Shown: positions 23,922 through 32,721 of the stretch, piece after piece
Numbering within the stretch: position 1 is the first letter of the stretch
Layout: the number at the start of each line of letters is the position of its first letter
The notes under the pieces: model-generated
Told to the model about the DNA's origin: nothing
The model's input: the letters and a program-made list of their open reading frames with translations, nothing else
Databases searched by the model: none
Origin: Halospeciosus flavus
Lineage (GTDB): Archaea > Halobacteriota > Halobacteria > Halobacteriales > Halobacteriaceae
NCBI RefSeq assembly: GCF_029814175.1
Contig: NZ_CP122312.1
Coordinates: 2,232,001 to 2,296,000 of the forward strand
Direction of reading: 5' to 3'
Length of the DNA: 64,000 nucleotides
Translations under genes and position numbers: made by a program

Positions 23922-23934
23922 AACACCTAGTGTT
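23922..23934. promoter_or_regulatory. palindrome before thi4 start, possible operator
   Basis: AACAC-CTA-GTGTT, a 5-bp inverted repeat with 3-base centre ending 4 bases from the ATG. The same placement is seen for a different palindrome at thiC. Consistent with repression by a thiamine-responsive regulator, unproven. Confidence 0.4.
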
Positions 23935-23938
23935 GAAC

Positions 23939-24856
23939 ATGGAGTTCGACGGATTCACCGACGCGGGAGAGGCACAGGTCACGCGCGCCATCGCCGACGA
24001 GTGGCACGAGGAGTTCATGGACTCGACGGAGACCGACGTCATCATCGTCGGCGGCGGTCCGGCTGGGCTGACCGCGGCCAAGGAACTCGCCGAACGCGGC
24101 GTCGACGTGAGCGTCGTCGAGAAGAACAACTACCTGGGTGGTGGGTTCTGGCTCGGCGGCTTCCTGATGAACAAGCTCACCGTTCGCGGGCCGGCCCACC
24201 ACGTCCTCGACGAGTTGGGTGTCCCCTACAAGGAGAGCGACGAGGCCGAGGGCCTGTACGTCGCCTCCGCGCCACACTGTAGCTCCGCGCTCATCGAGGC
24301 CGCCTGCGACGCCGGCGCGCGCATCCAGAACATGACGGAATTCACCGACGTCGTCATCCGCGACGACCACAAGGTGTCGGGTGCAGTCGTCAACTGGACG
24401 CCGGTCCACTCCCTTCCCCGCGAACTGACGTGCGTCGACCCCATCGCCGTGGAGTCGGACCTCGTCATCGACGCGACCGGCCACGAGGCCGTCGTCGTCT
24501 CGAAACTCCACGAGCGCGGCGTCCTCGACGCACCGGGCATCGACGAGACGGAGAACACGGGTATGGACACCTCCGGCGAGGGCGAGTACGGCGCCCCCGG
24601 CCACGACTCTCCGGGCCACGACTCGATGTGGGTCTCGGACAGCGAAGACAAGGTCGTCGAGAAGACCGGCAAAGTTCACGACGGTCTCCTCACCGCCGGG
24701 CTCTCGACCGCGACCTACCACGGGCTCACCCGGATGGGACCGACGTTCGGCGCGATGCTTCTCTCGGGCAAGAAGGCCGCCCAGACCGCCCTCGACGAAC
24801 TCGGCGTCGACGCCGCCGCCGTCAGCTACGACAGCCCCGCGCCCGCCGACGACTAG
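23939..24856 (+). CDS. thi4: thiamine thiazole synthase (Thi4 type, active-site Cys165)
   Basis: 305 residues from ATG 23939. An FAD/NAD-binding fold is shown by [19 protein letters not shown] (about 32-50) and [15 protein letters not shown]. Cys165 in [12 protein letters not shown] aligns with the sulfur-donor cysteine of yeast Thi4 (His in sulfide-using homologues), so a single-turnover sulfur-donating enzyme is expected. Family knowledge: makes the thiazole phosphate of thiamine from NAD, glycine and an internal sulfur. Insertions rich in Gly/His/Asp lie at about 205-225. The cysteine matches the position described for the Haloferax enzyme. Confidence 0.95.
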   Translation: MEFDGFTDAGEAQVTRAIADEWHEEFMDSTETDVIIVGGGPAGLTAAKELAERGVDVSVVEKNNYLGGGFWLGGFLMNKLTVRGPAHHVLDELGVPYKESDEAEGLYVASAPHCSSALIEAACDAGARIQNMTEFTDVVIRDDHKVSGAVVNWTPVHSLPRELTCVDPIAVESDLVIDATGHEAVVVSKLHERGVLDAPGIDETENTGMDTSGEGEYGAPGHDSPGHDSMWVSDSEDKVVEKTGKVHDGLLTAGLSTATYHGLTRMGPTFGAMLLSGKKAAQTALDELGVDAAAVSYDSPAPADD

Positions 24857-24894
24857 GCGGGCCACCATCTGTCGCTAGAAGCGAAGAGCGTGAA

Positions 24895-24921
24895 GTACCT
24901 CGGGGACAAGCCCCGAGGCAC
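24895..24921. terminator. hairpin after thi4
   Basis: Perfect 8-bp stem CCTCGGGG/CCCCGAGG with loop ACAAG (24898-24918), extended by GT/AC after one mismatch, in the gap between convergent thi4 and npdG. No T-run follows. It could end transcription from either side, or be a remnant of an IS200-like end. Confidence 0.4.
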
Positions 24922-24947
24922 TCGCCCTGCTCCGTCTGTAGAGACCG

Positions 24948-25616
24948 CTACAGGAAGCGGACGCCGACGTCGTGCATCTTCTCGTTGTTCATCGCGATGT
25001 TGATGACGAGCGGCGTGACCGACTCGACTTCGGGTGCGTTGGCGATACCGCCGGCGTCGAGGACGCGCAGTCCCTCGATCTCCTCACCGATGTCCGCGAC
25101 GAGACCCTTCGCGTCGCCGTCGTCGCCGACGACGAGCGTGTCGAGGTCGAGGTCCACGTCGAGGTTCGCGAGGCGGTCGGCCGCGAGGTTGTGGAACGCG
25201 CCGACGACCGGCACGTCGTCGGGGGCCGTCTTCCGGACGAGTGCGGTGACAGACCCGACGCCCGGCGGCTTGTAGTGCATCCCCTCCTCGTCGCGGTCCA
25301 TGCCGACCGCAGGCGTGACGAGGATGGTGTCCTCATCGAGGACGTCGGCGACACTCTCGATGGTGTCGCGGACGTAGTAGGCGGGAACCGCGAGGACGAC
25401 GATGCGGGCGCGGTCGGCCGCCATTTCGTTGGTGAAGCCCTTGACCGTCCGCTCGCGACCCATACTGTCGAGTTCCGTCTCGTACTCTTCGGCCTTCGCG
25501 CGGGCCTTGTCCGGGTCCCGTGAGCCGATGAGGATCTCGTGGTCGGTGTCGTACGCCCAGCGGAGCGCCAGTCCTTCACCGATGTCGCCAGTGCCGCCGA
25601 GTAACGCGATTCGCAT
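24948..25616 (-). CDS. npdG: coenzyme F420:NADP oxidoreductase
   Basis: 222 residues. The N-terminal Rossmann motif is LLGGTGDIGEGLALRWA, the NADP-2'-phosphate region IGSRDPDKARAKAEEY, and later AVPAYYVRDTIESV, VVGAFHNLAADRLANLD and DAGGIANAPEVESVTPLVIN. These are diagnostic of F420-dependent NADP reductase. It exchanges hydride between reduced F420 and NADP. cofE and mer elsewhere in the window show that this organism makes and uses F420. Single gene, convergent with thi4. Confidence 0.93.
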   Translation of the reverse strand: MRIALLGGTGDIGEGLALRWAYDTDHEILIGSRDPDKARAKAEEYETELDSMGRERTVKGFTNEMAADRARIVVLAVPAYYVRDTIESVADVLDEDTILVTPAVGMDRDEEGMHYKPPGVGSVTALVRKTAPDDVPVVGAFHNLAADRLANLDVDLDLDTLVVGDDGDAKGLVADIGEEIEGLRVLDAGGIANAPEVESVTPLVINIAMNNEKMHDVGVRFL

Positions 25617-25709
25617 ACACGGACATGCCGCGGCGTGAGAATAAGGATTTGGTGTTCGGCCTGGGTTGCCGTCGCCGGTGACGGGCGCTCGACGTGGGGG
25701 CCGTGTCCG

Positions 25710-26006
25710 TTACCCGATGGAGGACTCGACGGCGACGTCGGTCACCTCGCCGAGACGCTCCCACTCGTCGTCGCGGGCGTGGCGGCGCTCGAGGAAGACC
25801 GGCGTCTCCTCGTGGTCGGGGGTGACGAAGCGGAACAGGACGTCGTTGGCCTCCAGGTCGCGTCCTTCCGCGTAGTACTCGCCGAAGTACTCGTCGGGTT
25901 GCTCGGTCGACTCTTCGAGTTCGATCTCGTGTTCCCACTCGTCGTCGACTTCGACCGTCACAGGACCGCGGCCCTGTTTCTCGAGAATCGTCTGTGGCTT
26001 CGCCAT
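25710..26006 (-). CDS. hypothetical acidic protein
   Basis: 98 residues, family not recognised. Very acidic, predicted all-beta, with segments GPVTVEVDDEWEHEIELEE, NDVLFRFVTPDHEETPVFLE and WERLGEVTDVAV. No signal or metal motif. It stands between npdG and the HAD gene on the same strand with ~70-95-base gaps. Codon use matches the neighbours. Confidence 0.7.
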   Translation of the reverse strand: MAKPQTILEKQGRGPVTVEVDDEWEHEIELEESTEQPDEYFGEYYAEGRDLEANDVLFRFVTPDHEETPVFLERRHARDDEWERLGEVTDVAVESSIG

Positions 26007-26075
26007 GTGCGGCAGTCGAAGCGCCCGCCCCTTAGCTATCGTGGCCGGACGGAGGCGACTGTCGACACCGACCCG

Positions 26076-26975
26076 CTATAGAGGATGCTCGGAGTCGCCC
26101 TCGGTCAACAAGAGGTCGGGAAGGTCGTTGACCGAGCGGACGATGGCGTCGGCGCCGGCCTCCTCGTACTTCTGGATGCCTTCGTCGCCGGTCAGCCCAC
26201 CAGTGAGGACGCCGATTCCGAAGTACGTCCGCTGCTCGTCGGCTTCCTTCGCGTTGTTCGCGGTGTGGATGTCGTCGAGCGTATCGCCGCCGAACGCGAC
26301 GCGCTCGGCCCGACAGCGTTCGGCGAGTGCGACGAGCGCACGCGGGTTCGGCTTGCCCTCTTCCCAGTCGTCCATCGTGAAGCGCCGTTCGGGAGGGATC
26401 AAGTCGTCGAGGCCGGCGCGTTCGAGGGCGATCTGTGCCTCGGCGGCGGGCCGACCCGTGAGGATCGCGAGTTCCCAGTTCTCGTCGAGTGCGTCGACGG
26501 TGTCTTCGTCGACGATGAGCGGTTCGTCCTCGATGAACCCCGTCGACTCGAAGGCCGGTTCGCCGCCCTCGAGTTCCGCGTAGCGCTCGGAGCCGAGGTA
26601 GAAGGTCTGGAACACCTGGCGGAGTCGGTCGGGACGCCACTCCTCGCTCACGCGCTCGGCCGCGTCGTCGGGGAGTGCGGCGTCGACGACTGCCTCCGCG
26701 GCGTCGAGACCGCCACCGCGCTTGGCGATTTCGTCGGTGAACTCCTCGAGGGAGAGTTCCATCCCCTCGCCGGCCGCGAGCACGTACAGCGCCGCGGCGT
26801 CGGTCACCTTCCAGTCGTTGTTGAACCCGCCCGCGTCCTTGAACCACTGCACGGCGGCCTTCGGAATCTCCTCCCCGTAGACGTACTCGACGGACTCGAC
26901 GATGGCCCGTCGGTAGGAGTCGGCGACGTCGACGAGTACCCCGTCCACGTCGAGCACGACGGCATCCACTTGCAT
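26076..26975 (-). CDS. HAD-superfamily hydrolase (TIGR01548 type)
   Basis: 299 residues. Motif [10 protein letters not shown] (about 8-16) holds the nucleophilic Asp, with motif II AILTGR, motif III lysine near EGKPNPRAL and motif [13 protein letters not shown]. The long helical cap (about 20-175) with [20 protein letters not shown] matches the haloarchaeal TIGR01548 group. Family knowledge: magnesium-dependent phosphatase; some relatives neighbour histidine genes. It is separated from UPF0146 by 28 bases on the same strand. Confidence 0.88.
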   Translation of the reverse strand: MQVDAVVLDVDGVLVDVADSYRRAIVESVEYVYGEEIPKAAVQWFKDAGGFNNDWKVTDAAALYVLAAGEGMELSLEEFTDEIAKRGGGLDAAEAVVDAALPDDAAERVSEEWRPDRLRQVFQTFYLGSERYAELEGGEPAFESTGFIEDEPLIVDEDTVDALDENWELAILTGRPAAEAQIALERAGLDDLIPPERRFTMDDWEEGKPNPRALVALAERCRAERVAFGGDTLDDIHTANNAKEADEQRTYFGIGVLTGGLTGDEGIQKYEEAGADAIVRSVNDLPDLLLTEGDSEHPL

Positions 26976-27003
26976 GCTCGGGGTGACGTGGGCGCAGAAA
27001 AAG

Positions 27004-27402
27004 TCAGTTCCGTTTCTGCGGGTCGGAGTCGGCGACGAACAGCGTCCCCGTGGCGACGGTCCGGCGTTCGACCGGAACGGCCGGCGGGTCGCCGCCGAGC
27101 GTAGTGAACAGAAAGTCCGCGCCCGCGTCGAGGGCGGCCTCGCGTGCGGGCCGGTGGAGTTCGGGTGGGAGGTTCAGTGCGTAGACGGCGTCGCTCCCCT
27201 CGTAGACCGTCGGGTCGGGGTCTGTCACGTCGTCGCGGACGAACGCGACAGCGGCGGGTATCTCGTGGTCGTACACGTCGGTCGCCGTCACGTCGGCGCC
27301 GCGCTCGGCGAGAGCTTCGGCGACGTCCGTTCGGCGGCCGATTCCAACCTCGACGAGGGCGTCGTATCGAGCGAGGGCGTCGACCAGTGTCGGCGGATTC
27401 AC
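27004..27402 (-). CDS. UPF0146 family protein
   Basis: 132 residues with a GTG start at 27402 ([14 protein letters not shown]); the open frame continues upstream over the archaemetzincin promoter but is not conserved-looking. The core [27 protein letters not shown] resembles an incomplete S-adenosylmethionine fold, followed by [19 protein letters not shown] and LGGDPP. Family knowledge: archaeal-only, methyltransferase-like, unknown function. It is divergent from amzA with a 39-base gap, so the two share a promoter region. Confidence 0.85.
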   Translation of the reverse strand: MNPPTLVDALARYDALVEVGIGRRTDVAEALAERGADVTATDVYDHEIPAAVAFVRDDVTDPDPTVYEGSDAVYALNLPPELHRPAREAALDAGADFLFTTLGGDPPAVPVERRTVATGTLFVADSDPQKRN

Positions 27403-27408
27403 GGCGGG

Positions 27409-27416
27409 ATATTTAT
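27409..27416 (+). promoter_or_regulatory. TATA-like box of the archaemetzincin gene
   Basis: ATATTTAT centred about 29 bases before the amzA ATG. It lies only ~7 bases upstream of the divergent GTG start, so the two promoters overlap. Confidence 0.55.
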
Positions 27417-27441
27417 GGCTCGGGGCGCCATAGACGTTTGC

Positions 27442-27963
27442 ATGCGGGTCGACATCGTTCCGGTGGGAGACGTCTCTGCGGCGACCAAACGGGAGGCGTC
27501 TGCGGGCCTCCGGAGCATCTACGAGTGCGAGGTCTCCGTGGCGGCCGAACAATCGGTCCCGGCCGACGCGTACGACGAGTCGCGCGGCCAGTACCGAGCC
27601 GAGGCGTTCATCGACCTCGCCACGCGGGTCGGGAGCGGCGACAAGGCCATCGCCGTCACCCCCGAGGACCTCTACTACCGGCGACGGAACTACGTCTTCG
27701 GCCTCGCCTACCTCGACGGCCGTGGGTGCGTCGTCTCGACGTACCGACTCCAGACCTCCTCCGACGGCGGGTTCTCCGCGCGCCCCGCCGAGGACGTCTT
27801 CGCCGACCGCGTCCGCAAGGAAGTCGTCCACGAGATTGGCCACACCCTCGGTCTCGAACACTGCGAAAACAACCGCTGTGCGATGAACTTCTCTCCCACC
27901 GTCCGCGAAGTCGACCTCAAAGAGGAGACGCTGTGCGGCACCTGCCAGCGGACCGTCTTCTGA
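27442..27963 (+). CDS. amzA: archaemetzincin
   Basis: 173 residues from ATG 27442. The zinc protease motif VVHEIGHTLGLEHC (HExxHxxGxxH, about 129-141) is followed by the family-specific cysteines CENNRC and CGTC, a second zinc site. A Met-turn lies in RCAMNFSP. Family knowledge: archaemetzincins are cytosolic metalloproteases of the metzincin clan with unclear substrates. Leaderless start is supported by the TATA-like box. It is divergent from UPF0146. Confidence 0.95.
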   Translation: MRVDIVPVGDVSAATKREASAGLRSIYECEVSVAAEQSVPADAYDESRGQYRAEAFIDLATRVGSGDKAIAVTPEDLYYRRRNYVFGLAYLDGRGCVVSTYRLQTSSDGGFSARPAEDVFADRVRKEVVHEIGHTLGLEHCENNRCAMNFSPTVREVDLKEETLCGTCQRTVF

Positions 27964-28132
27964 CACTGTACGCACTCCGCTCCGTCGTCACAACATCGGC
28001 GCCGAGGGCTCAAGTACTAGAACGACGCCAACTCGCCGCGTGTCCTGAGCAGGGCCACGGGCGTCGGACTCGGATGACGGCGGCGCAGCGTCCGTGGTGG
28101 GGAGTGCGCCGTCGGTTCGCCACACTCGCGAC

Positions 28133-29206
28133 CTACTCGATCTCGAAGCGCAGGAGCGCGCCGACGCCATCGAAGGCCTCGCGGAACTGCTGGCCGCGGT
28201 CGACTTCTTCGGGGACGACCACGCAGTCACCGCCCTCGTCGGCGGTTCGGGCTTCGAGTTCGCGGACGTCCGCCACGTCGAGCGCCGCGGAGACGAGTAG
28301 GGTGTCGACCGCCCCGTAGTCGAGCGCCCGGTCCACCTCCTCGGGGCCGTAGGCGACCGGTTCGTCCTCGTCGTGGAGCGCCGCGAAGAAACGATCGAGG
28401 GCGTCGCGTGCCTCGCGGTGGACGTCGAGTTCGCCCGCGTCGGCCGCCTTCTCGACGAGTTCGCGCAATCCCTTCTCGCTCGCGTACTCGACGGAGTGCG
28501 TGCCGACGACGCGGTCCTGGAGTCGGTAGTCGAGGTAGTCGCCCTCGCGGAAGGACGCGACCGTGACCTCCGTGCCGCCGAGGAGGAGGTCGTCGACCGC
28601 CGGGTCGAGGAACTCCCGCGCCGCGGCGTCCGCGACGTCGGCGAAGAAGTTCGCCTTCTGCTCCTCGCGTCGCCGAGCGAAGCGGTCGGCCGACTGTCCG
28701 CCGGCCTTCGTCTTGCCCATCACGTTGCTGTCGAAGGTCTCGTGGACCGTGAGCGAGCCTCGCCGGTACCGGCCGAGCGCCGCACCGCCGCGCTCGATCA
28801 CGAGCAGTCCGTACTCCTCGCCGCCCTCGACGGCCGCCTCCAGCGGAGAGACGTCGAACGTGTTCGACACGTCGTAGGTGTACTCGGGGACGGGGTCCGG
28901 CAGGTCGTCGAACTCGTAGTCCACGAGGTCACCACCGACGACGCCCGCGTAGACGACGAGTCCGTTCTCGGGGAGCGAGTCGTAGTCGAGGAGCGTGTGT
29001 CGGACGCGCCCGAGTGCCTCCGTGAGCGGCCCGCTCGCTCGGTCGTCGAGGTACTCGGCCTCGGCGTGGTCCTCTTCGATCTCCTCGACGACCGCACCGA
29101 GCGACTGCTCCGGTGGGACCGCGAGCGTGACCAGTCGGTTCTCGTCGGCGCTCGCGTCCTCGACGGTCTCGATGCGGTCGCGGAGTTCGTAGTCGGCACC
29201 CTGCAT
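28133..29206 (-). CDS. aRF1/Vms1-like peptidyl-tRNA hydrolase without the NIKS motif
   Basis: 357 residues. GKTKAGGQSADRFARRREE (GGQ at 169-171) is the catalytic loop of archaeal/eukaryotic release factors. The N domain keeps the aRF1-like LTEALGRVRHTLLDY..LPENGLVVYAG, but where aRF1 has NIKS for stop-codon reading this has DDRASGP. The C-terminal ~110 residues form the eL30-like domain (VDTLLVSAALDV). Inference: releases peptides from stalled ribosomes independently of a stop codon, like Vms1/VLRF1. RLI1/ABCE1, the ribosome-splitting ATPase, is encoded directly upstream on the same strand. Confidence 0.85.
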   Translation of the reverse strand: MQGADYELRDRIETVEDASADENRLVTLAVPPEQSLGAVVEEIEEDHAEAEYLDDRASGPLTEALGRVRHTLLDYDSLPENGLVVYAGVVGGDLVDYEFDDLPDPVPEYTYDVSNTFDVSPLEAAVEGGEEYGLLVIERGGAALGRYRRGSLTVHETFDSNVMGKTKAGGQSADRFARRREEQKANFFADVADAAAREFLDPAVDDLLLGGTEVTVASFREGDYLDYRLQDRVVGTHSVEYASEKGLRELVEKAADAGELDVHREARDALDRFFAALHDEDEPVAYGPEEVDRALDYGAVDTLLVSAALDVADVRELEARTADEGGDCVVVPEEVDRGQQFREAFDGVGALLRFEIE

Positions 29207-29365
29207 GGGGGAGTCAATCGACTACGGATAGCGGCGTCGCAAGGAAGTGCCTTGTCGCCCACCTTTTTCCGTGTGGGCACGCTCGGCGAACCGCCGGGTG
29301 ACGGCGAGTGTGCTACTCGCGGCGACGTCGTCTCGAAACCCGGCCGGAGAAGAGCGGCGAGTCGG

Positions 29366-31195
29366 CTACTGGGTGTAGTAGTACTCGCCTTCGCGCTTCT
29401 GCTGTTCGTCCTTCTGGGAGCCCGGCTTGTTGATTCGCGGGCGACCCAGGTTCTCGTCGCGGCGGAAGGTGACGTCGAGGTTCGCGAGGAACTCGTTCAT
29501 GCCCGAGCGCATCTCCTGGGGCGGCGAGGCGTGACCGTACTCGGCGGGTTCGCCGTCGAAGACCATCAGGCGGTCGGCGAGGAGGTCGATCATGTAGATG
29601 TCGTGGTCGATGACCATGACCGTCGCCTCGTGGTTCTCGGCGTAGCGCCGGATGGCGCGGGTCGCGAGCACGCGCTGCTCGACGTCGAGGTGTGCGGACG
29701 GTTCGTCGAGCAGGTAGAGGTCGGCGTCCTTCGAGAGCGTCGCGGCGATGGCGACGCGCTGGCGCTCCCCACCGGAGAGGTCCGGGAGGTTTTGCTCCAT
29801 GATGCGTTCGAGTTGGAGCGGCTGGGCGATCTCGGTGTTCCAGTAGGACGTGCCGAACTCGTCGGTGATGCTGGAGAGGAAGGCGTCGACCCGCATCGGC
29901 TGGTCGGCCTCGACGTACTGGGGCTTGTAGGCGATGTCGAGTCCGAGGTCGACGTCGCCCTCGTCGGGTTCGAGACCGCCCGCGAGGAGCTTCGCGAACG
30001 TCGACTTCCCGATACCGTTCGGCCCGACGACGCCCAGCACTTCGTTGCGGTTGATGGACCCGCCCTCGACGTCGAGGGAGAACTCGCCCTCGCCGTAGGA
30101 CTTGGACATGTCCGGGTAGTCGACGAGGGTGTCGGCCTCGGAGACCGGCCGCGGAGCGTGCTGTTCGAACTCGATGGCTTCCGGGCGGATCCGCATGTTC
30201 TCGTTGTCGAGGTACCCCCGGAGGTACTCGTTGATGCCCTTCTTGGTCGACTTCGGGTCGGTGACGACACCGTACGCGGAGGGTCGACCGTAGGCGACGT
30301 GGATGGAGTCTGCCAGTAGGTCGAGGACGGCGAGGTCGTGTTCGACGACGAGGACCGCGCGGTTCTGCTCCTCCGCGAGTTCGCGCACGAGACGGGCGGC
30401 GGCGACTCGCTGGCCGATGTCGAGGTACGGCGTCAGTTCGTCGACGAAGTAGAAGTCCGCGTCCTGGACGAGCGTCGCGGCGAGCGCGACGCGCTGGAGT
30501 TCCCCGCCGGAGAGCGAGTCGATGTCCTGGTCGAGGACCGGGGTGATGGAGAGTCGCTCGGCAATCTCGTCGACGACGCCGCGCTCGTCGGCGCTTTCGA
30601 GGAGCTGGCGTGTCTCTCCACCGAACTGCTCGGGAATCTGGTCGACGTACTGGGGCTTGCGGGCGACCTCGATGTCGCCGTCGCGGACGCCCTGCAGGTA
30701 GTCCTGGAGTTCGGTCCCGCGGAACTGGTCGATGACCTCGTCCCAACTCGGGGGGTCCTCGAAGTCGCCGAGGTTCGGGGTGATCTCGCCGGAGAGGACC
30801 TTGACGGCCGTCGACTTACCGATGCCGTTCGGGCCGAGTAGACCGGTCACCTTCCCCTTTTCGGGGATGGGCAGGCCGTAGAGGGCGAAGGAGTTCTCGC
30901 CGTATCGGTGGGTCGCGTCCTCTTCGAGTTCCTGCGGGAGATTGATGATCTCGATAGCGTCGAAGGGGCACTTCTCGACACAGATACCGCAGGTCTCGCC
31001 CAGACAGATCTCCTCGGAGATCTGTATCTGGTCGGGTTCGCCCTCGAAGGGTTCGCCCTCGTCGTGGGCGGCCTCGCGGGTGACGATGCACTCCTTGCCC
31101 GTCCGGTTGGGCGGGCAGTAGTTCGAACACTCGTAGTTACAACGGTCGGGCTGACACCGGTCGAGGTCCACGACCGCGATGCTGTCCTGGGCCAT
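29366..31195 (-). CDS. ribosome recycling ATPase RLI1/ABCE1
   Basis: 609 residues from ATG 31195; the longer open frame upstream overlaps the EMC6-like gene and is not used. The N-terminal region carries two 4Fe-4S sites (CQPDRCNYECSNYC and CGICVEKCP). Twin ATPase domains show Walker A GPNGIGKS twice, signatures LSGGELQR and LSGGERQR, and DEPSAHLD. Family knowledge: splits 70S ribosomes with aRF1 or Pelota after termination or stalling. The start codon is 2 bases after the EMC6-like stop, so they form an operon; the aRF1-like gene follows 159 bases downstream. Confidence 0.98.
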   Translation of the reverse strand: MAQDSIAVVDLDRCQPDRCNYECSNYCPPNRTGKECIVTREAAHDEGEPFEGEPDQIQISEEICLGETCGICVEKCPFDAIEIINLPQELEEDATHRYGENSFALYGLPIPEKGKVTGLLGPNGIGKSTAVKVLSGEITPNLGDFEDPPSWDEVIDQFRGTELQDYLQGVRDGDIEVARKPQYVDQIPEQFGGETRQLLESADERGVVDEIAERLSITPVLDQDIDSLSGGELQRVALAATLVQDADFYFVDELTPYLDIGQRVAAARLVRELAEEQNRAVLVVEHDLAVLDLLADSIHVAYGRPSAYGVVTDPKSTKKGINEYLRGYLDNENMRIRPEAIEFEQHAPRPVSEADTLVDYPDMSKSYGEGEFSLDVEGGSINRNEVLGVVGPNGIGKSTFAKLLAGGLEPDEGDVDLGLDIAYKPQYVEADQPMRVDAFLSSITDEFGTSYWNTEIAQPLQLERIMEQNLPDLSGGERQRVAIAATLSKDADLYLLDEPSAHLDVEQRVLATRAIRRYAENHEATVMVIDHDIYMIDLLADRLMVFDGEPAEYGHASPPQEMRSGMNEFLANLDVTFRRDENLGRPRINKPGSQKDEQQKREGEYYYTQ

Positions 31196-31197
31196 CG

Positions 31198-31494
31198 TTA
31201 CGCGGAGCTCGTGAGGAGGATGCCCCAGGTGATGAACCAGAGGCAGAAGGTCATGAAGCCGGTGTAGAGCTGGTCCTTCCCGGAGAACTCGTCCACGTCG
31301 ACGCCGAGGACGCGGATGAGCCCGAGGTTGACGACCAGCGCGCCCACCAGCGGCGCGATGCCGAGGGTCGCCGTCGGGGAGTCGACGAGCGTCGACGAGA
31401 GGAGACCCGCCGCCACGCCGGTCAGACAGGCGACGGCCGTGACCGTCACCCCGCGGCGGTGGGAGCTCATCCCGTCGGCAGTCTCGGTTGCCAT
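31198..31494 (-). CDS. EMC6-like membrane protein
   Basis: 98 residues with three hydrophobic helices (VTAVACLTGVAAGLLSSTL, LGIAPLVGALVVNLGLIRVLG, GFMTFCLWFITWGILLTS). The pattern with the cytosolic LGVDVDEFSGKDQLY loop is that of archaeal EMC6-like proteins. Family knowledge: EMC6 is a core subunit of the eukaryotic ER membrane insertase; an archaeal insertase role is proposed, not shown. It is upstream of RLI1 and nearly overlaps it. Confidence 0.8.
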   Translation of the reverse strand: MATETADGMSSHRRGVTVTAVACLTGVAAGLLSSTLVDSPTATLGIAPLVGALVVNLGLIRVLGVDVDEFSGKDQLYTGFMTFCLWFITWGILLTSSA

Positions 31495-31725
31495 ACCTAC
31501 TCTTTCGTGCGGCGTGGTCCAAAAGGCGTTCGCATTACCCGTCTCGGCGTCGAGTCCCGACGTCGGAACCCGAGCAGACGCGGTCGACGGCGACGCCGGC
31601 GGTTGAACATCGTAATCGAACTATCGGAAGATACCTAGGTCGAAAAGATAAATACGGGATTTTTCTTAGCAACGGTTGTAGAAACACCCCGATATCGGTT
31701 GTACCGTGCGAGCAATTCCCGCAGG

Positions 31726-31731
31726 TTTATA
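31726..31731 (+). promoter_or_regulatory. TATA-like box of the HTH regulator
   Basis: TTTATA centred 26-27 bases before ATG 31755, a leaderless arrangement. Two copies of CGGTTGTA (31673-31680, 31696-31703) lie just upstream. Confidence 0.55.
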
Positions 31732-31754
31732 GCCGTGCAGTGTTTCGAAGCGAA

Positions 31755-32030
31755 ATGATGACCGCAGCCGAAGAAACCCTGGAGGATCTGCCCCCGAGCG
31801 CCAAACTCGTCTACAAGGTGCTCGAGTACGACGGGCCGAAGACCCAGAAGGCCATCGTCGAGGAGTCGATGCTCTCGGCCCGGACGGTCCGGTACGCCCT
31901 CGAACGGCTCCAGAACCGGGGCGTCGTCGACGAGGACATCTACTTCGCCGACGCGCGACAGAGCCTCTACCGGCTCAGTTGCCGCAAGGAGAACGAGAGC
32001 GAAGACGCCGAGACCGAGGCCGCCACGTAG
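31755..32030 (+). CDS. winged-helix transcription regulator (MarR/HTH type)
   Basis: 91 residues, mostly one winged helix: LPPSAKLVYKVLEYDGPKTQ, recognition helix SMLSARTVRYALERLQNRGVV and wing DEDIYFADARQSLYRL, then a short acidic tail. No ligand domain. An ATG at 31758 is an alternative start. Family knowledge: small single-domain regulators like this are widespread in haloarchaea; targets are unknown. Direct repeats ahead of its TATA box could mean autoregulation. Confidence 0.85.
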   Translation: MMTAAEETLEDLPPSAKLVYKVLEYDGPKTQKAIVEESMLSARTVRYALERLQNRGVVDEDIYFADARQSLYRLSCRKENESEDAETEAAT

Positions 32031-32124
32031 TCGACCACCCCCGAGTCGAATCAGGGATTCGCGCTTTCTCCCCCGTTTTCACCGTCCCGACGGAGTGAAG
32101 AGGCGTCACCCCCAACGGGCGAGC

Positions 32125-32721
32125 ATGACGCTGAAAGCAGGCGTCCTCGCCGTGCAAGGGGACGTCTCCGAACACGGCGACGCCATCCGTCGGGCCGCCA
32201 CCGCCCACGGCCGAGCGGTCGAGGTCGTCGAGGTACGCGAGTCGGGTGTCGTCCCGGACTGCGACCTCCTCCTCATGCCCGGCGGGGAGTCGACGACCAT
32301 CTCGCGTCTCGTCGAGCGAGAAGGGATCGACGAGGAGATTCGTGCCCACGTCGACGCCGGAAAGCCGGTCCTGGCGACGTGTGCGGGACTCATCGTCGCC
32401 GCATCGGACGCCAACGACGAGCGCGTCGAGACGCTCGACCTCCTCGACGTCTCCGTCGACCGCAACGCCTTCGGCCGCCAGAAAGACTCCTTCGAGGCGC
32501 CGCTGGACGTCGAGGGACTCGACGAACCGTTCCCCGCGGTGTTCATCCGGGCGCCGCTCATCGCGGACGTCGGCGACGCCGAGGTGCTCGCGACGTGGGA
32601 CGACGACCCGGTGGCCGTCCGCGACGGCCCGGTCGTCGGCACCTCCTTCCACCCCGAACTCACGAACGACCCGCGCATCCACGACCTCGCCTTCTTCGAG
32701 ACGCTGGAGGTCGAAGCGTGA
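32125..32721 (+). CDS. pdxT: pyridoxal 5'-phosphate synthase glutaminase subunit
   Basis: 198 residues from ATG 32125. A class I glutamine amidotransferase fold: GVLAVQGDVSEH, oxyanion region MPGGESTTISRL, nucleophile Cys in LATCAGLIVAAS, and His/Glu in GTSFHPEL. It supplies ammonia to PdxS for vitamin B6 synthesis; pdxS is not in this window. The stop overlaps the next start (GTGA), so it is translationally coupled to the DUF151 gene. Confidence 0.96.
   Translation: MTLKAGVLAVQGDVSEHGDAIRRAATAHGRAVEVVEVRESGVVPDCDLLLMPGGESTTISRLVEREGIDEEIRAHVDAGKPVLATCAGLIVAASDANDERVETLDLLDVSVDRNAFGRQKDSFEAPLDVEGLDEPFPAVFIRAPLIADVGDAEVLATWDDDPVAVRDGPVVGTSFHPELTNDPRIHDLAFFETLEVEA

Noticed and set aside
27964-28132. 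A small gene between archaemetzincin and the aRF1-like gene.
   Set aside because: Short open frames here have no promoter, no start context and no protein-like composition.
28373-30319. A 648-codon open frame antisense to the aRF1-like and RLI1 genes.
   Set aside because: It crosses two well-supported genes and their intergenic gap and has no recognisable domain.
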